Assembly: GCA_035531075.1 (NCBI GenBank)
Contig: DATKTO010000029.1
Location: forward strand, 84,815-148,814
Reading direction: 5' to 3'
Length of the DNA stretch: 64,000 bases
From: 39-52-133 sp035531075
GTDB taxonomy: Bacteria > Pseudomonadota > Gammaproteobacteria > Burkholderiales > Gallionellaceae
Part shown: piece by piece, positions 53,017 to 62,534 of the stretch
Numbering within the stretch: position 1 is the stretch's first letter
How the letters are laid out: each line of letters starts with the position of its first letter
Translations under genes and position numbers: made by a program
Notes under the pieces: model-generated
Databases searched by the model: none
Seen by the model: the letters and a program-made list of their open reading frames with translations, nothing else
What the model was told of the DNA's origin: nothing

Positions 53017-53952
53017 CTATCTTGCATGAACCGCACCTTTTATAGGAATCGGCGGAGCCAGCCTCTCGGCCTCGGTCAGCAGAAACTGTTTGAACGCACG
53101 CCCCGCCGTTGATAAGCGCTTGTTGGCACGATGCACAATATGCCAGTGACGCATGATGGGAAAGTTTGCCACATCCAGAATTACCAGGCGCTTGGTTTCC
53201 AGCTTCAACTCTATGCCGTGCAGCGAGGTGATACTCAGCCCCATGCCGGCCTGCACCGATTGCTTGATGGCTTCGTTGGTATGCATCTCCATGCTGCCGG
53301 GAATGCCCAGGTGGTGGTTGGTAAAGAATCGCTCCATCACTTCACGCGTGCCCGAGCCGCGCTCACGCAACAGGAAAGTTTCATTCGCCAGTTGCTCCGG
53401 CTGTATGTCGTGAGCGTTGGCCAGGGGATGGGTGGGCGCGGCAATCACCACCAGCGGGTTTTGCATGAACGACTCCGACACCATATCGACACCCTCCGGT
53501 GGCTGGCCGGTAATAGCGAGGTCGGCGACGTTTTCTACCAGCTGTTTGATCACCGCATCGCGGTTGGCCACAAACAGGTTCACGTGGATATTGGGATACA
53601 GCTGGATAAACTTTGCCAGCAACTTGGGCATGAAATAGTTGGCGGTGCTCACCAGCGAGATATTCAGGTGGCCGCGTTTCATGCCTTTCATTTCGTCAAA
53701 CACCGCATCCATCTCTTCCAGTTGCTGCGCAATGTTGCGGCTATAAATAACCATCTCGCGCCCGGCTTCAGTCAGATGAATTTGCTTGCCTACCTGTTCA
53801 AACAGGGGCAAGCCTATGCTTTGCTCCAGTTGCTTGAGCTGCATGGACACAGCAGGCTGGGTTAAATGCAACTCTTCAGCCGCGCGCGAATGGCTTAAAT
53901 GTCGTGCAACGGCAGAAAAAACTTGTAATTGGCGTAAGGTAAAGTGCGACAT
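53017..53952 (-). CDS. cbbR: Second LysR-type CbbR, divergent from cbbM
   Basis: 311 aa, clear paralogue of the regulator at 51968. HTH: FTLRQLQVFSAVARHLSHSR and AAEELHLTQPAVSMQLKQLE; effector domain HLNISLVSTANYFMPKLLAK and LLRERGSGTREVMERFF. It is transcribed away from cbbM, the standard arrangement for the cognate regulator. The two CbbR proteins differ enough in the effector domain to suggest distinct set points. ATG 53952. Confidence 0.92.
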   Translation of the reverse strand: MSHFTLRQLQVFSAVARHLSHSRAAEELHLTQPAVSMQLKQLEQSIGLPLFEQVGKQIHLTEAGREMVIYSRNIAQQLEEMDAVFDEMKGMKRGHLNISLVSTANYFMPKLLAKFIQLYPNIHVNLFVANRDAVIKQLVENVADLAITGQPPEGVDMVSESFMQNPLVVIAAPTHPLANAHDIQPEQLANETFLLRERGSGTREVMERFFTNHHLGIPGSMEMHTNEAIKQSVQAGMGLSITSLHGIELKLETKRLVILDVANFPIMRHWHIVHRANKRLSTAGRAFKQFLLTEAERLAPPIPIKGAVHAR

Positions 53953-54047
53953 AAGCGCAGAAATCGTCCCGGAAAATTGTTTAATACGTTGAATTGGAGA
54001 GGATTATATACCATAACCCTCATCCATAAGGGGATTTTATACTGAAA

Positions 54048-54072
54048 ATAAAAAACATTGAATGTTATTTAT
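54048..54072. promoter_or_regulatory. Putative CbbR operator upstream of cbbM
   Basis: Imperfect palindrome ATAAAAAACATT-G-AATGTTATTTAT (11 of 12 positions pair) 67 bp upstream of the cbbM ATG, in the 186-bp divergent gap. An AT-rich interrupted dyad of this kind is expected for a LysR regulator. Confidence 0.5.
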
Positions 54073-54138
54073 GATCAAGTGTCCATATAGTGCACGCCGT
54101 AGCAATAAACACCCCCTATTATCTATCAGGAGAGAAGC

Positions 54139-55518
54139 ATGGATCAGTCAGCACGTTATTCCAATCTTGACTTAAAAGAAGCAGACCTTATCAAAGGCGA
54201 AAAGCATATTTTAGTCGCATACAAAATGAAGCCGAAGGCTGGCCACGGTTACCTCGAAGCCGCTGCTCACTTCGCAGCCGAGTCATCAACCGGTACCAAC
54301 GTGGAAGTTTCTACCACCGACGATTTCACCAAGGGCGTTGACGCGCTGGTTTATTACATCGACGAAGCAACTGAAGATATGCGCATTGCATATCCAATGG
54401 AACTGTTTGACCGCAACGTAACTGACGGCCGCATGATGCTGGTGTCTGTGCTGACGCTGATCATCGGTAACAACCAGGGTATGGGCGATATCGAGCACGC
54501 CAAGATTCATGACTTCTACGTGCCTGAGCGCGCGATCCAGCTGTTTGACGGTCCTGCCAAAGACATCAGCGACATGTGGCGCATCCTGGGTCGTCCGATT
54601 GTAAACGGCGGCTATATCTCCGGTACCATCATCAAGCCTAAACTGGGTCTGCGTCCCGAGCCATTTGCAGCTGCTGCTTACCAGTTCTGGCTGGGTGGCG
54701 ACTTCATCAAGAACGACGAGCCACAGGGTAACCAGACTTTCTGCCCGCTGAAAAAAGTATTGCCACTGGTGCGTGACGCACTGGTTCGCGCACAAGACGA
54801 AACCGGCCAGGCAAAACTGTTCTCCATGAACATCACTGCTGACGACCACTACGAAATGTGCGCCCGTGCTGACTTCGCGCTGGAAACATTCGGCCCGGAT
54901 GCAGACAAGGTTGCTTTCCTGGTTGACGGTTTCGTTGGCGGCCCAGGCATGGTTACTACCGCTCGTCGCCAGTACCCTAGCCAGTACCTGCACTACCACC
55001 GCGCCGGTCACGGCATGATCACTTCACCATCTGCAAAACGCGGTTACACCGCCTTTGTACTGGCGAAGATGAGCCGTCTGCAAGGTGCTTCCGGTATCCA
55101 CGTGGGTACCATGGGCTACGGCAAGATGGAAGGTGAAACTTCCGACAAGAACATCGCTTACATGATCGAGCGTGATGAAGCGCAAGGTCCTGTCTACTAC
55201 CAGAAATGGTACGGCATGAAGCCTACAACCCCGATCATCTCCGGCGGTATGAACGCGCTGCGTCTGCCAGGCTTCTTCGAGAACCTCGGCCACGGTAACG
55301 TGATCAACACCTCCGGTGGCGGTTCTTACGGCCATATCGACAGCCCGGCTGCCGGCGCGATTTCTCTGCGTCAGTCGTACGAGTGCTGGAAGTCTGGTTC
55401 TGATCCGATCGAATACGCGAAGTCACACAAAGAATTTGCCCGCGCCTTTGAGTCATTCCCTAAAGACGCCGACAAGATCTTCCCGGGCTGGCGTCAAAAA
55501 CTGGGCGTTCACAAGTAA
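54139..55518 (+). CDS. cbbM: RuBisCO, form II
   Basis: 459 aa homodimeric or oligomeric RuBisCO without a small subunit. MDQSARYSNLDLKEADLIKG start; carbamylated Lys in GGDFIKNDEPQGNQ; IIKPKLGLRPEP; loop 6 GTMGYGKMEGE; HYHRAGHGMITS. Shine-Dalgarno AGGAGAG precedes the ATG. Form II tolerates low O2 and high CO2, so its presence next to form I suggests switching with gas conditions. A strong terminator follows. Confidence 0.98.
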   Translation: MDQSARYSNLDLKEADLIKGEKHILVAYKMKPKAGHGYLEAAAHFAAESSTGTNVEVSTTDDFTKGVDALVYYIDEATEDMRIAYPMELFDRNVTDGRMMLVSVLTLIIGNNQGMGDIEHAKIHDFYVPERAIQLFDGPAKDISDMWRILGRPIVNGGYISGTIIKPKLGLRPEPFAAAAYQFWLGGDFIKNDEPQGNQTFCPLKKVLPLVRDALVRAQDETGQAKLFSMNITADDHYEMCARADFALETFGPDADKVAFLVDGFVGGPGMVTTARRQYPSQYLHYHRAGHGMITSPSAKRGYTAFVLAKMSRLQGASGIHVGTMGYGKMEGETSDKNIAYMIERDEAQGPVYYQKWYGMKPTTPIISGGMNALRLPGFFENLGHGNVINTSGGGSYGHIDSPAAGAISLRQSYECWKSGSDPIEYAKSHKEFARAFESFPKDADKIFPGWRQKLGVHK

Positions 55519-55545
55519 TTCGAACGTTTAGTTGCAACACAAAAG

Positions 55546-55577
55546 CCCCTGCCGTATTTTTTTGCAGGGGTTTTTTT
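55546..55577 (+). terminator. Rho-independent terminator after cbbM
   Basis: Stem CCCCTGC (55546-55552) with GCAGGGG (55564-55570), 11-base loop, followed by seven T. It should limit transcription into cbbQ2-cbbO2, allowing more cbbM than activase mRNA. Confidence 0.9.
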
Positions 55578-55578
55578 A

Positions 55579-55671
55579 TCCCGGATATTTTTATCCCGGA
55601 TAATCCATTAGGCCGCACACAAACCGCCACCCGCACTGGTTCCCGCTCGCGGGAGCCGCCTAATGGATTAT
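55579..55671. repeat. Direct and inverted repeats between cbbM and cbbQ2
   Basis: ATCCCGGATA occurs twice (55579-55588, 55593-55602). A perfect 14-bp inverted repeat ATAATCCATTAGGC (55600-55613) / GCCTAATGGATTAT (55658-55671) encloses 44 bases with an inner GGTTCCCGC-TC-GCGGGAGCC-type hairpin. It may be an RNA structure or a small inserted palindrome. The 55678-55751 part before cbbQ2 shows no clear promoter. Confidence 0.8.
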
Positions 55672-55751
55672 TCGGGGTTAGCAGCCCATCTTTTAGTTAC
55701 GACCAAGCTGAAGACAAGTCTTCACTGAAACTACGTTTTGAGGAAACCGCC

Positions 55752-56567
55752 ATGAGCAAGCAGTTCGATATCAAGCAATATCAAATTAGCAAAGAGCCGT
55801 TTTATCAGGCCCAGAGCAATGAAGTGACGATGTACGAAGCAGCCTACGCCGCGCGTCTGCCGGTGATGCTGAAAGGCCCGACAGGCTGTGGCAAATCGCG
55901 CTTTGTGGAATACATGGCCTGGAAGCTTAACAAGCCGCTGATCACCGTGGCCTGTAACGAAGACATGACCGCCTCCGATCTGGTCGGCCGCTATCTGCTC
56001 GACGCCAACGGCACGCGCTGGCTGGATGGCCCGCTGACCCTGGCCGCACGCCATGGCGCGATCTGCTATCTGGATGAAATCGTCGAGGCGCGCCAGGACA
56101 CCACCGTGGTGATCCACCCGCTCACCGACCATAGACGCACCCTGCCGCTGGATAAAAAAGGCGAGCTGGTGCAGGCCCATCCCGATTTCCAGCTGGTGAT
56201 TTCCTACAACCCCGGCTACCAGAATCTGATGAAGGATCTGAAGCAGTCCACCAAGCAGCGTTTTGCAGGTCTGGAGTTTGATTACGCCAGCGCAGAAACC
56301 GAAGCCGCGATTGTTAGCAAGGAAGCAGGTATTGCCACTGATGTAGCTGCAAAGCTGGTGCGCATTGGCCTGACGGCACGCAACCTGAAGGGACACGGTC
56401 TGGATGAAGGCATTTCCACCCGCCTGCTGGTTTACGCGGCAACACTGATGAACCATGGTATTCCACCGCGCGACGCCTGCCGCATGGCGCTGGTACGCCC
56501 CATCACCGATGACGCGGATATCCGCGACACGCTGGATCACGCCATCGACGCCGTATTTGAAGCCTGA
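55752..56567 (+). CDS. cbbQ: RuBisCO activase AAA+ subunit CbbQ2 (form II operon)
   Basis: 271 aa paralogue of the cbbQ at 49025, with Walker A GPTGCGKS (about residues 40-47), Walker B ICYLDEIVEARQD and VISYNPGYQNL. ATG 55752; GAGG precedes it. It is expected to serve form II RuBisCO together with cbbO2, as for Q2O2 systems of acidithiobacilli. Confidence 0.95.
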   Translation: MSKQFDIKQYQISKEPFYQAQSNEVTMYEAAYAARLPVMLKGPTGCGKSRFVEYMAWKLNKPLITVACNEDMTASDLVGRYLLDANGTRWLDGPLTLAARHGAICYLDEIVEARQDTTVVIHPLTDHRRTLPLDKKGELVQAHPDFQLVISYNPGYQNLMKDLKQSTKQRFAGLEFDYASAETEAAIVSKEAGIATDVAAKLVRIGLTARNLKGHGLDEGISTRLLVYAATLMNHGIPPRDACRMALVRPITDDADIRDTLDHAIDAVFEA

Positions 56568-56586
56568 TCAAAAAGGTAAAGCTCAA

Positions 56587-58830
56587 ATGACAGCCACTCC
56601 CGAAGAACGCGAACAGCTCAAGTGCAACTTTGCCCGCGTGCAAAGCGTGTTCGACGACTGCATGGCGGATGCGCGCAAGCATCTCAGCGCAGAGGGCATA
56701 CACGCCTACATTGACGGTGCCAATGCCATTAACCGAACCGGTCGCGGCGAGGAGCCGGTGCTGGTGTTCCTCGAGGAAATGCCACAGGTTGCCGCGCAGC
56801 TGGGCGAAGGCGTGATTGAGGAAGTGGTGACATTTACCCGCACCCTGGCCAAGTCACCCAACAGCAAGGCGATCCCCAACTTTTTGCAGAGCCTGGCAGC
56901 GGCCGCGCGTGCGCTGGAAAGCCGCGAGCTGTTTAGCGAGTACCTCAATCTGGTGATACAGACCGCGATTCGCACCAGTCCCAAAGTGCACGGCATCGAC
57001 TCGATGTATACCAGCCCGTGTTTGCCGGATTTTCTGAACAGTGTGCCTTTTCTGTTCAGCCAGCTTGCCATCGGCGGCATCAGGAAATGGGTGGATTATG
57101 GCGTGCTGGCCTACCCCAATGATCCCGACAGCCAACAGCTTTACTTCCAGCTGAAATCCAGCGACAGCCGCGCCGTGATGCAGCGCGAACGCCACGGCAC
57201 GCTGTTCATCGACAACGAGCGCAAGCTGGACATGTATCTGCGCGGCCTGTGGCATAGCGAATCCCTGTTTGTACCCTATTCACTCGCCTTCGACGAACTG
57301 CGCAAGCCGATCCCCTATCTGAACAAGCAGGGCATCCATCTGCCGGATGTGTATGACGACCTGCCAAATGGCGTGCGCGGCATCGACCGCTACCGCGCGC
57401 TGCTGGCGCACCTGAGCGCACACCGGCGCTGGACCAGCAATCTGGTGGCGGACAATCTGAGCCCGTTCCAGCGTACCGCGGTCGAGATTTTTGAAGACTC
57501 GCGCGTCGAATATCTGGCGATGCAGGACTTCCCCGGCCTGCGCCAGCTGTGGTGCAAGCTGCACCCCGTGCCACGGCAAGATGTCGAGAAGAAAGAGGGT
57601 TACTCCTACATCCGCCACCGCATGGCGATGCTGTCTCGCGCGCTGCTCGACCCGACGCACCGCTATACAGATGCGGCCATCCTCAAGTATGTGGCGCGCT
57701 TCCATGAACTGATGGCCAGGGACGAGACACGCAGCAGTGATGCGCAGTTGCTGGGCGTGCAATTTATTGCGGAAACCAAAGTGGCCAGCGACTCGGCGGC
57801 AAAGATCCATTTCGACGACACCGAGGTTGGCTATCGCGATGACAACCGCCTGATGTGGGTCTTCATCGAAGAGGGCGACGAAGAAGTGTTTGAAGAGCGC
57901 CAGCGCCCGCCGCAGGAGATGGAAGAGGAATTCAAGGTGCCGCCGCGCCTGTACAACGAGTGGGACTACAGCGCCGAGCATTACCGCCCGGACTGGGTCA
58001 GCGTGTACGAGCACCTGCAGCCGCAGGCCAACCCGGCCGATATTGATCGCCTGCTGAACAAACACAAGGCGCTGGCCAAGCGCCTGAAGAAGATCATCGA
58101 CATGCTCAAGCCGCAGAACAAGGTGCGCATCCGCTACCAGGAAGAAGGGTCAGAGCTTGATCTGGACGTGGCAATCCGCTCGCTGATCGATCTCAAGAGC
58201 GGTGCGCAGCCCGACACGCGCATCAACATGAGCCACCGCCACGATGGCCGCAGCGTGGCGGTCTCGCTGCTGCTCGATCTGTCCGCCTCGCTGGCCGACG
58301 TGCCCGAGGGCTGCAGCCAGAGCAAACTGGAAATCAGCCAGGAAGCCGTGTCGCTGCTGGCCTGGGCGGTAGACCAGATGGCCGACCCGCTGGCGATCGG
58401 CGGCTTCCATTCCGACACGCGCCACAACGTGCGCTTCTGGCATTTCAAGGGCTATAACGAAAGCTGGAACGATGAAGTCAAGGGCCGGCTGGCCGGCATG
58501 GAGGCGAATTACTCCACGCGCATGGGGGCGGCCATCCGTCATGCCGGCCATTATCTGGCGCACCAGCAGGCCGACAAGAAGTTGCTGCTGGTGCTGACCG
58601 ACGGCGAGCCGGCCGACATCGACAGCCACGACCCGCGCATGCTGATCGAGGACGCGCGCAAGGCGGTGCAGGAAATGGATAATGAAGGCATCTATACCTA
58701 CTGCATCAACCTCGATCCTAGGGCGGATGAATACGTGGCGGATATTTTCGGCAAAAATTACACGGTGATCGACAACATCGCGCGCCTGCCGGAACGCCTG
58801 CCGCAGCTGTTTATGTCGCTGGTCAAATAA
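56587..58830 (+). CDS. cbbO: RuBisCO activase subunit CbbO2 (form II operon)
   Basis: 747 aa; VWA-containing partner of CbbQ2. C-terminal MIDAS AVSLLLDLSASLADV and VLTDGEPADIDSHD. An acidic segment (FIEEGDEEVFEERQRPPQEM) lies in the centre. ATG 56587 (MTATPEEREQLKCNF) starts 19 bp after cbbQ2; the longer open frame overlaps cbbQ2 out of frame and is not used. Paralogous to cbbO at 46568 but clearly diverged in the N-terminal half. Confidence 0.93.
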   Translation: MTATPEEREQLKCNFARVQSVFDDCMADARKHLSAEGIHAYIDGANAINRTGRGEEPVLVFLEEMPQVAAQLGEGVIEEVVTFTRTLAKSPNSKAIPNFLQSLAAAARALESRELFSEYLNLVIQTAIRTSPKVHGIDSMYTSPCLPDFLNSVPFLFSQLAIGGIRKWVDYGVLAYPNDPDSQQLYFQLKSSDSRAVMQRERHGTLFIDNERKLDMYLRGLWHSESLFVPYSLAFDELRKPIPYLNKQGIHLPDVYDDLPNGVRGIDRYRALLAHLSAHRRWTSNLVADNLSPFQRTAVEIFEDSRVEYLAMQDFPGLRQLWCKLHPVPRQDVEKKEGYSYIRHRMAMLSRALLDPTHRYTDAAILKYVARFHELMARDETRSSDAQLLGVQFIAETKVASDSAAKIHFDDTEVGYRDDNRLMWVFIEEGDEEVFEERQRPPQEMEEEFKVPPRLYNEWDYSAEHYRPDWVSVYEHLQPQANPADIDRLLNKHKALAKRLKKIIDMLKPQNKVRIRYQEEGSELDLDVAIRSLIDLKSGAQPDTRINMSHRHDGRSVAVSLLLDLSASLADVPEGCSQSKLEISQEAVSLLAWAVDQMADPLAIGGFHSDTRHNVRFWHFKGYNESWNDEVKGRLAGMEANYSTRMGAAIRHAGHYLAHQQADKKLLLVLTDGEPADIDSHDPRMLIEDARKAVQEMDNEGIYTYCINLDPRADEYVADIFGKNYTVIDNIARLPERLPQLFMSLVK

Positions 58831-58952
58831 TGCCGATGGAAGCAGCGTGGAGAGATACCGGGGAAACGGGTAAAATGCGCGGCTTGCAAACAACCCGGCC
58901 ACAGTCGAGCGAGAAGTGAATTATCTTCAAGCAGGCTCGCGCCAAGCGACCC

Positions 58953-59963
58953 ATGTTAAATCCTGACCTGCCATCACAGATCGAGACTGCAGCCGCCATT
59001 CTGCGCAAGGGTGGGGTGGTAGCCATGCCCACCGAGACCGTCTATGGCCTCGCGGCGGATGCTGCCAATCCGGAAGCGGTCAAACGCATATTTCAAATCA
59101 AGGGAAGGCCTGCGGATCACCCACTGATTGTGCATGTGGCCGACAAATCACAACTCGGCTACTGGGCACGCGAGGTGCCGGAGGCGGCACGCCTGCTGGC
59201 CGAGCATTTCTGGCCGGGCCCGCTGACCCTCATTTTGCCGCGCCACAAGCATGTTCCGGATGCCGTCACCGGCGGCCAGGACACCGTTGGGCTGCGCGTG
59301 CCCAACCACCCTGTTGCGCTGCAACTGCTGCGTGCCATGGGGCCGCATGCAGGATTGGCCGCACCCTCCGCTAATCGCTATGGCCGCATCAGCCCCACCA
59401 CGGCGGCACATGTGCGCGAAGAGCTGGGCGGCAGCGTCGACATGATCCTCGACGGCGGGCCCTGCCAGGTAGGGCTGGAAAGCACTATCGTCAGCTGCAT
59501 CGGCGCAACTCTGACCGTGTTACGCCCGGGCGGTGTGCCGCTGGCGGCGCTGGAAGAAGTATTGGGGCACAAGATTGCCGTGGTGGATGCTAGCAAATCA
59601 AACATCCGCGTATCGGGCAGTAAACTGTCACACTATGCGCCCGTCACACCGCTGGAAATATTGCCGGGTGCGGATTTATGGCAGCGCGCGAGCACGCTTG
59701 CAGCGCAGGGATTGCGTGTGGCAACTCTGGAATGGTCAGCATCCGATGCAGTACACTTGGCAAGTGGCGCAAATGCAGAGCATGGGAGTATCGTGCGCAC
59801 TGCGATGCCGGCAGACGCGGTTGCCTATGGACAGAAGTTGTATGCCACCTTGCGCCAGCTCGACACTGCGCACTTTGACCGTTTGCTGGCGGAAGCACCG
59901 CCTGCCGCTGAAGCTTGGCTGGCGGTTGCGGATCGCCTGCTTCGTGCCAGTTATCGGGACTAA
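58953..59963 (+). CDS. L-threonylcarbamoyladenylate synthase (Sua5 type)
   Basis: 336 aa; first step of t6A37 tRNA modification (threonine + HCO3- + ATP). It has the YrdC domain (GGVVAMPTETVYGLAADAAN, KGRPADHPLIVH, FWPGPLTLI, APSANRYGRISPT, about 15-195) and the extra C-terminal Sua5 domain (SGSKLSHYAPVTPLEIL onwards), so it is Sua5-like rather than the short TsaC. ATG 58953. Confidence 0.93.
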   Translation: MLNPDLPSQIETAAAILRKGGVVAMPTETVYGLAADAANPEAVKRIFQIKGRPADHPLIVHVADKSQLGYWAREVPEAARLLAEHFWPGPLTLILPRHKHVPDAVTGGQDTVGLRVPNHPVALQLLRAMGPHAGLAAPSANRYGRISPTTAAHVREELGGSVDMILDGGPCQVGLESTIVSCIGATLTVLRPGGVPLAALEEVLGHKIAVVDASKSNIRVSGSKLSHYAPVTPLEILPGADLWQRASTLAAQGLRVATLEWSASDAVHLASGANAEHGSIVRTAMPADAVAYGQKLYATLRQLDTAHFDRLLAEAPPAAEAWLAVADRLLRASYRD

Positions 59964-60158
59964 TTGTCAGGCGCCCCTCCCCTCTGGGGTAGAAAGAGTG
60001 GCTGCGAGACGAATCGATTATTGTGTAAATGCTGCAGCAGTATATGGCCCCTGGCTTGGCAAAGAGAATATTAAGTATAATCAATATATTGCAATAACAA
60101 CAAAATTCAACGAAGGACTTACTCGGTTCATCCTTGGTATTTATAGCGAAAGAGAATT

Positions 60159-60653
60159 ATGAGCAAACCACTGGTAGGTATCGTGATGGGCAGCCAGAGC
60201 GACTGGGAAGTGATGAAACATGCAGCCGAAATGCTCAAGTCATTAGGCGTGCCGTTTGAGCACAGGGTTGTCTCTGCCCACCGCACCCCTGACCTGTTGT
60301 TTGAATATGCGTCAACTGCCGCCAGCCGCGGCCTTGTCTGCATTATCGCCGGTGCGGGGGGCGCCGCTCATCTGCCCGGCATGCTGGCAGCCAAAACCGC
60401 ACTGCCTGTGCTGGGTGTGCCAGTTCCGTCGAAATACCTCAAAGGCATGGACTCATTGCTCTCCATTGTGCAGATGCCCAAAGGCATACCTGTCGCCACC
60501 TTTGCGATAGGCGAGGCAGGCGCTGCGAATAGCGCGCTGTTTGCGGCCGCGATGATCGCAACACATGACCCCGCTCTGTCGCGCAGCTTGACGGCATTCC
60601 GTGCCAAACAGGAAGCGACTGTGCTGGCAATGAATCTGCCGGAGGTGGAATAG
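60159..60653 (+). CDS. purE: 5-(carboxyamino)imidazole ribonucleotide mutase
   Basis: Purine synthesis: N5-CAIR to CAIR. 164 aa. GIVMGSQSDWEVMKHAAEML, catalytic His in VVSAHRTPDLLF, IAGAGGAAHLPGMLAAKTAL. Forms an operon with purK, one base apart. Upstream, AT-rich DNA (60071-60090) has a TATAAT-like box. Confidence 0.97.
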   Translation: MSKPLVGIVMGSQSDWEVMKHAAEMLKSLGVPFEHRVVSAHRTPDLLFEYASTAASRGLVCIIAGAGGAAHLPGMLAAKTALPVLGVPVPSKYLKGMDSLLSIVQMPKGIPVATFAIGEAGAANSALFAAAMIATHDPALSRSLTAFRAKQEATVLAMNLPEVE

Positions 60654-60654
60654 T

Positions 60655-61785
60655 ATGATTCTGCCGGAAGCTACCCTGGGCGTTCTGGGGGGCGGCCAGC
60701 TCGGGCGCATGTTTACCGTGGCCGCCCGCACCATGGGCTACCGCGTGATCGTGCTCGACCCTGATCCCGCAAGTCCTGCAGCCGAGCTGGCCAACGAGCA
60801 TATCTGCGCCGCCTTCGACGACCGCGCCGCCCTGGAAAAAATGGGCCGCGCCTGCGCCGCGATCAGCACCGAATTTGAAAACGTACCTGCCGAGAGCCTG
60901 AATTTCCTGGCTCAATTCTGCCCGGTCAGACCTTCAGCCAAAGCGGTGGCCATCGCGCAAAACCGCATCCGCGAAAAAACTTTTTTGCGCGACAGCGGTT
61001 TTGAAACCGCTCCCTTTACCGAGATCAACAGCAGAGCGGAGATTGAAGCGGCACTCAAAAAAATCGGCACGCCGGCATTGCTCAAGATCAGCCAGTTTGG
61101 CTATGACGGCAAGGGGCAGGCGACCGTGCATAATCTCGCCGATGCCTATGCCGCCTTTGAGCAGATGGGCAGCAAGCCCTGCGTGCTGGAGCAGCGCCTC
61201 AATTTGCAGACTGAAATTTCAGTGGTAGTTGCGCGCAGCGCAGACGGCAAAACCGTGGCCTACCCCGCTGCGGAAAACACTCATGTCGGCGGCATACTCG
61301 ATATCAGTGTTGTACCGGCGCAAGTGAGCGACAAGCTGGCGCAGCAGGCCACCCGCGATGCGCGCGCCGTGGCCGACAAACTGGATTACTGCGGCGTGAT
61401 GGCGGTGGAATTTTTCGTGGTGGAAAACGAGCGCCTGCTGATCAACGAAATCGCGCCGCGCCCGCACAACAGCGGCCACTACACTATGGACGCCTGCCTC
61501 ACCTCGCAGTTCGACCAGCAGATCCGCGCGATGTGCGGCCTGCCGCTGGGCGATGCGAGGCTGTTATCTCCGGTGGCGATGGTGAATATTCTGGGTGATG
61601 CCTGGCGCGATGGTGCGGCACCGCCGTGGGATGCCGTGCTGCACGAGCCGCGCGCCAAGCTGCATCTGTACGGCAAGCGCGAAGCCAGAGCGGGCCGGAA
61701 GATGGGCCACTTTACCTGTATTGGAGATAGTGTGCAGGAAGCCAGTGCTCTGGCGCGTGAGCTGCAACAGAAGCTGCAGGGTTGA
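60655..61785 (+). CDS. purK: 5-(carboxyamino)imidazole ribonucleotide synthase
   Basis: ATP-grasp carboxylase making N5-CAIR from AIR and bicarbonate, 376 aa. LGVLGGGQLGRMFTVAARTM start, FEVNVP-like ISTEFENVPAESL, QFGYDGKGQATV, EIAPRPHNSGHYTMDAC. Acts just before PurE. ATG 60655. Confidence 0.97.
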   Translation: MILPEATLGVLGGGQLGRMFTVAARTMGYRVIVLDPDPASPAAELANEHICAAFDDRAALEKMGRACAAISTEFENVPAESLNFLAQFCPVRPSAKAVAIAQNRIREKTFLRDSGFETAPFTEINSRAEIEAALKKIGTPALLKISQFGYDGKGQATVHNLADAYAAFEQMGSKPCVLEQRLNLQTEISVVVARSADGKTVAYPAAENTHVGGILDISVVPAQVSDKLAQQATRDARAVADKLDYCGVMAVEFFVVENERLLINEIAPRPHNSGHYTMDACLTSQFDQQIRAMCGLPLGDARLLSPVAMVNILGDAWRDGAAPPWDAVLHEPRAKLHLYGKREARAGRKMGHFTCIGDSVQEASALARELQQKLQG

Positions 61786-61875
61786 TTGCGCATTTCCATA
61801 TGCTCAACAACACTATCATTCATGCGACATTGTTGCTGCATGGCTATGTTGCCTAATTTACGTTAGCTTTCACCT

Positions 61876-62400
61876 ATGAGTTCCCTTGAGACTATCGCGG
61901 AGGCAAAAATTCAGGCAGCCTTAGACCGCCGGTTTATTGCACTCACATCTGCAATTGTTGCCGTCACGCAAGAAATGAATAGTCGCGGCGTACTGCCCTC
62001 GAGCATGGCTGTCCAAAAGATTCATGGCGAATGTATTGCGTTATTCGATCAAGTTCGAGATGACATCAAGACCGAATACTCCATCGTGCTTAATGAAACG
62101 CTGTGGCCGACTGATAGACTGATTTCAAGACTTATAGTGAAGGCAATCCAGCATTTCGAGAAAGTTGCGGAACGTGCTCGGAGTGAAATAGCAAAGGCGG
62201 CACATTCACTCCTGAATAGCGGTATGCATAAGTCTCTCAATGAAGATGTACCACTCGCACATGACAGAGCTATCACCGATCTGAGTCTATTTGTCGATGG
62301 CCACAGGAAGGTGAAGCTCAATCGATCGATCAAGACGGCGGTGTTGTTTGTTCCCAAACTGCTCGGCCGAATCCTGGGGCTGAAGGCACATGAAAGCTAA
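61876..62400 (+). CDS. Hypothetical protein, helical
   Basis: 174 aa, mostly helical and charged, no membrane segment or known domain: IAEAKIQAALDRRFIALTSA at the N-terminus, RLIVKAIQHFEKVAERARSE in the middle, VPKLLGRILGLK at the end. ATG 61876. The base composition is lower in GC than purK, and it adjoins a repeat element, so it is probably accessory. Confidence 0.6.
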   Translation: MSSLETIAEAKIQAALDRRFIALTSAIVAVTQEMNSRGVLPSSMAVQKIHGECIALFDQVRDDIKTEYSIVLNETLWPTDRLISRLIVKAIQHFEKVAERARSEIAKAAHSLLNSGMHKSLNEDVPLAHDRAITDLSLFVDGHRKVKLNRSIKTAVLFVPKLLGRILGLKAHES

Positions 62401-62534
62401 CCCTACAGTCGAGCGGATCTGCGCGAAAAGCCGCCAGCAATAGTGTCAGGTTTTGCATTAATGTACTGCCCCTGTATATCAAACGTTAAATCTATCCCTT
62501 TACTTTCAAACTGATCAAGTGATCGCACCGCTCC

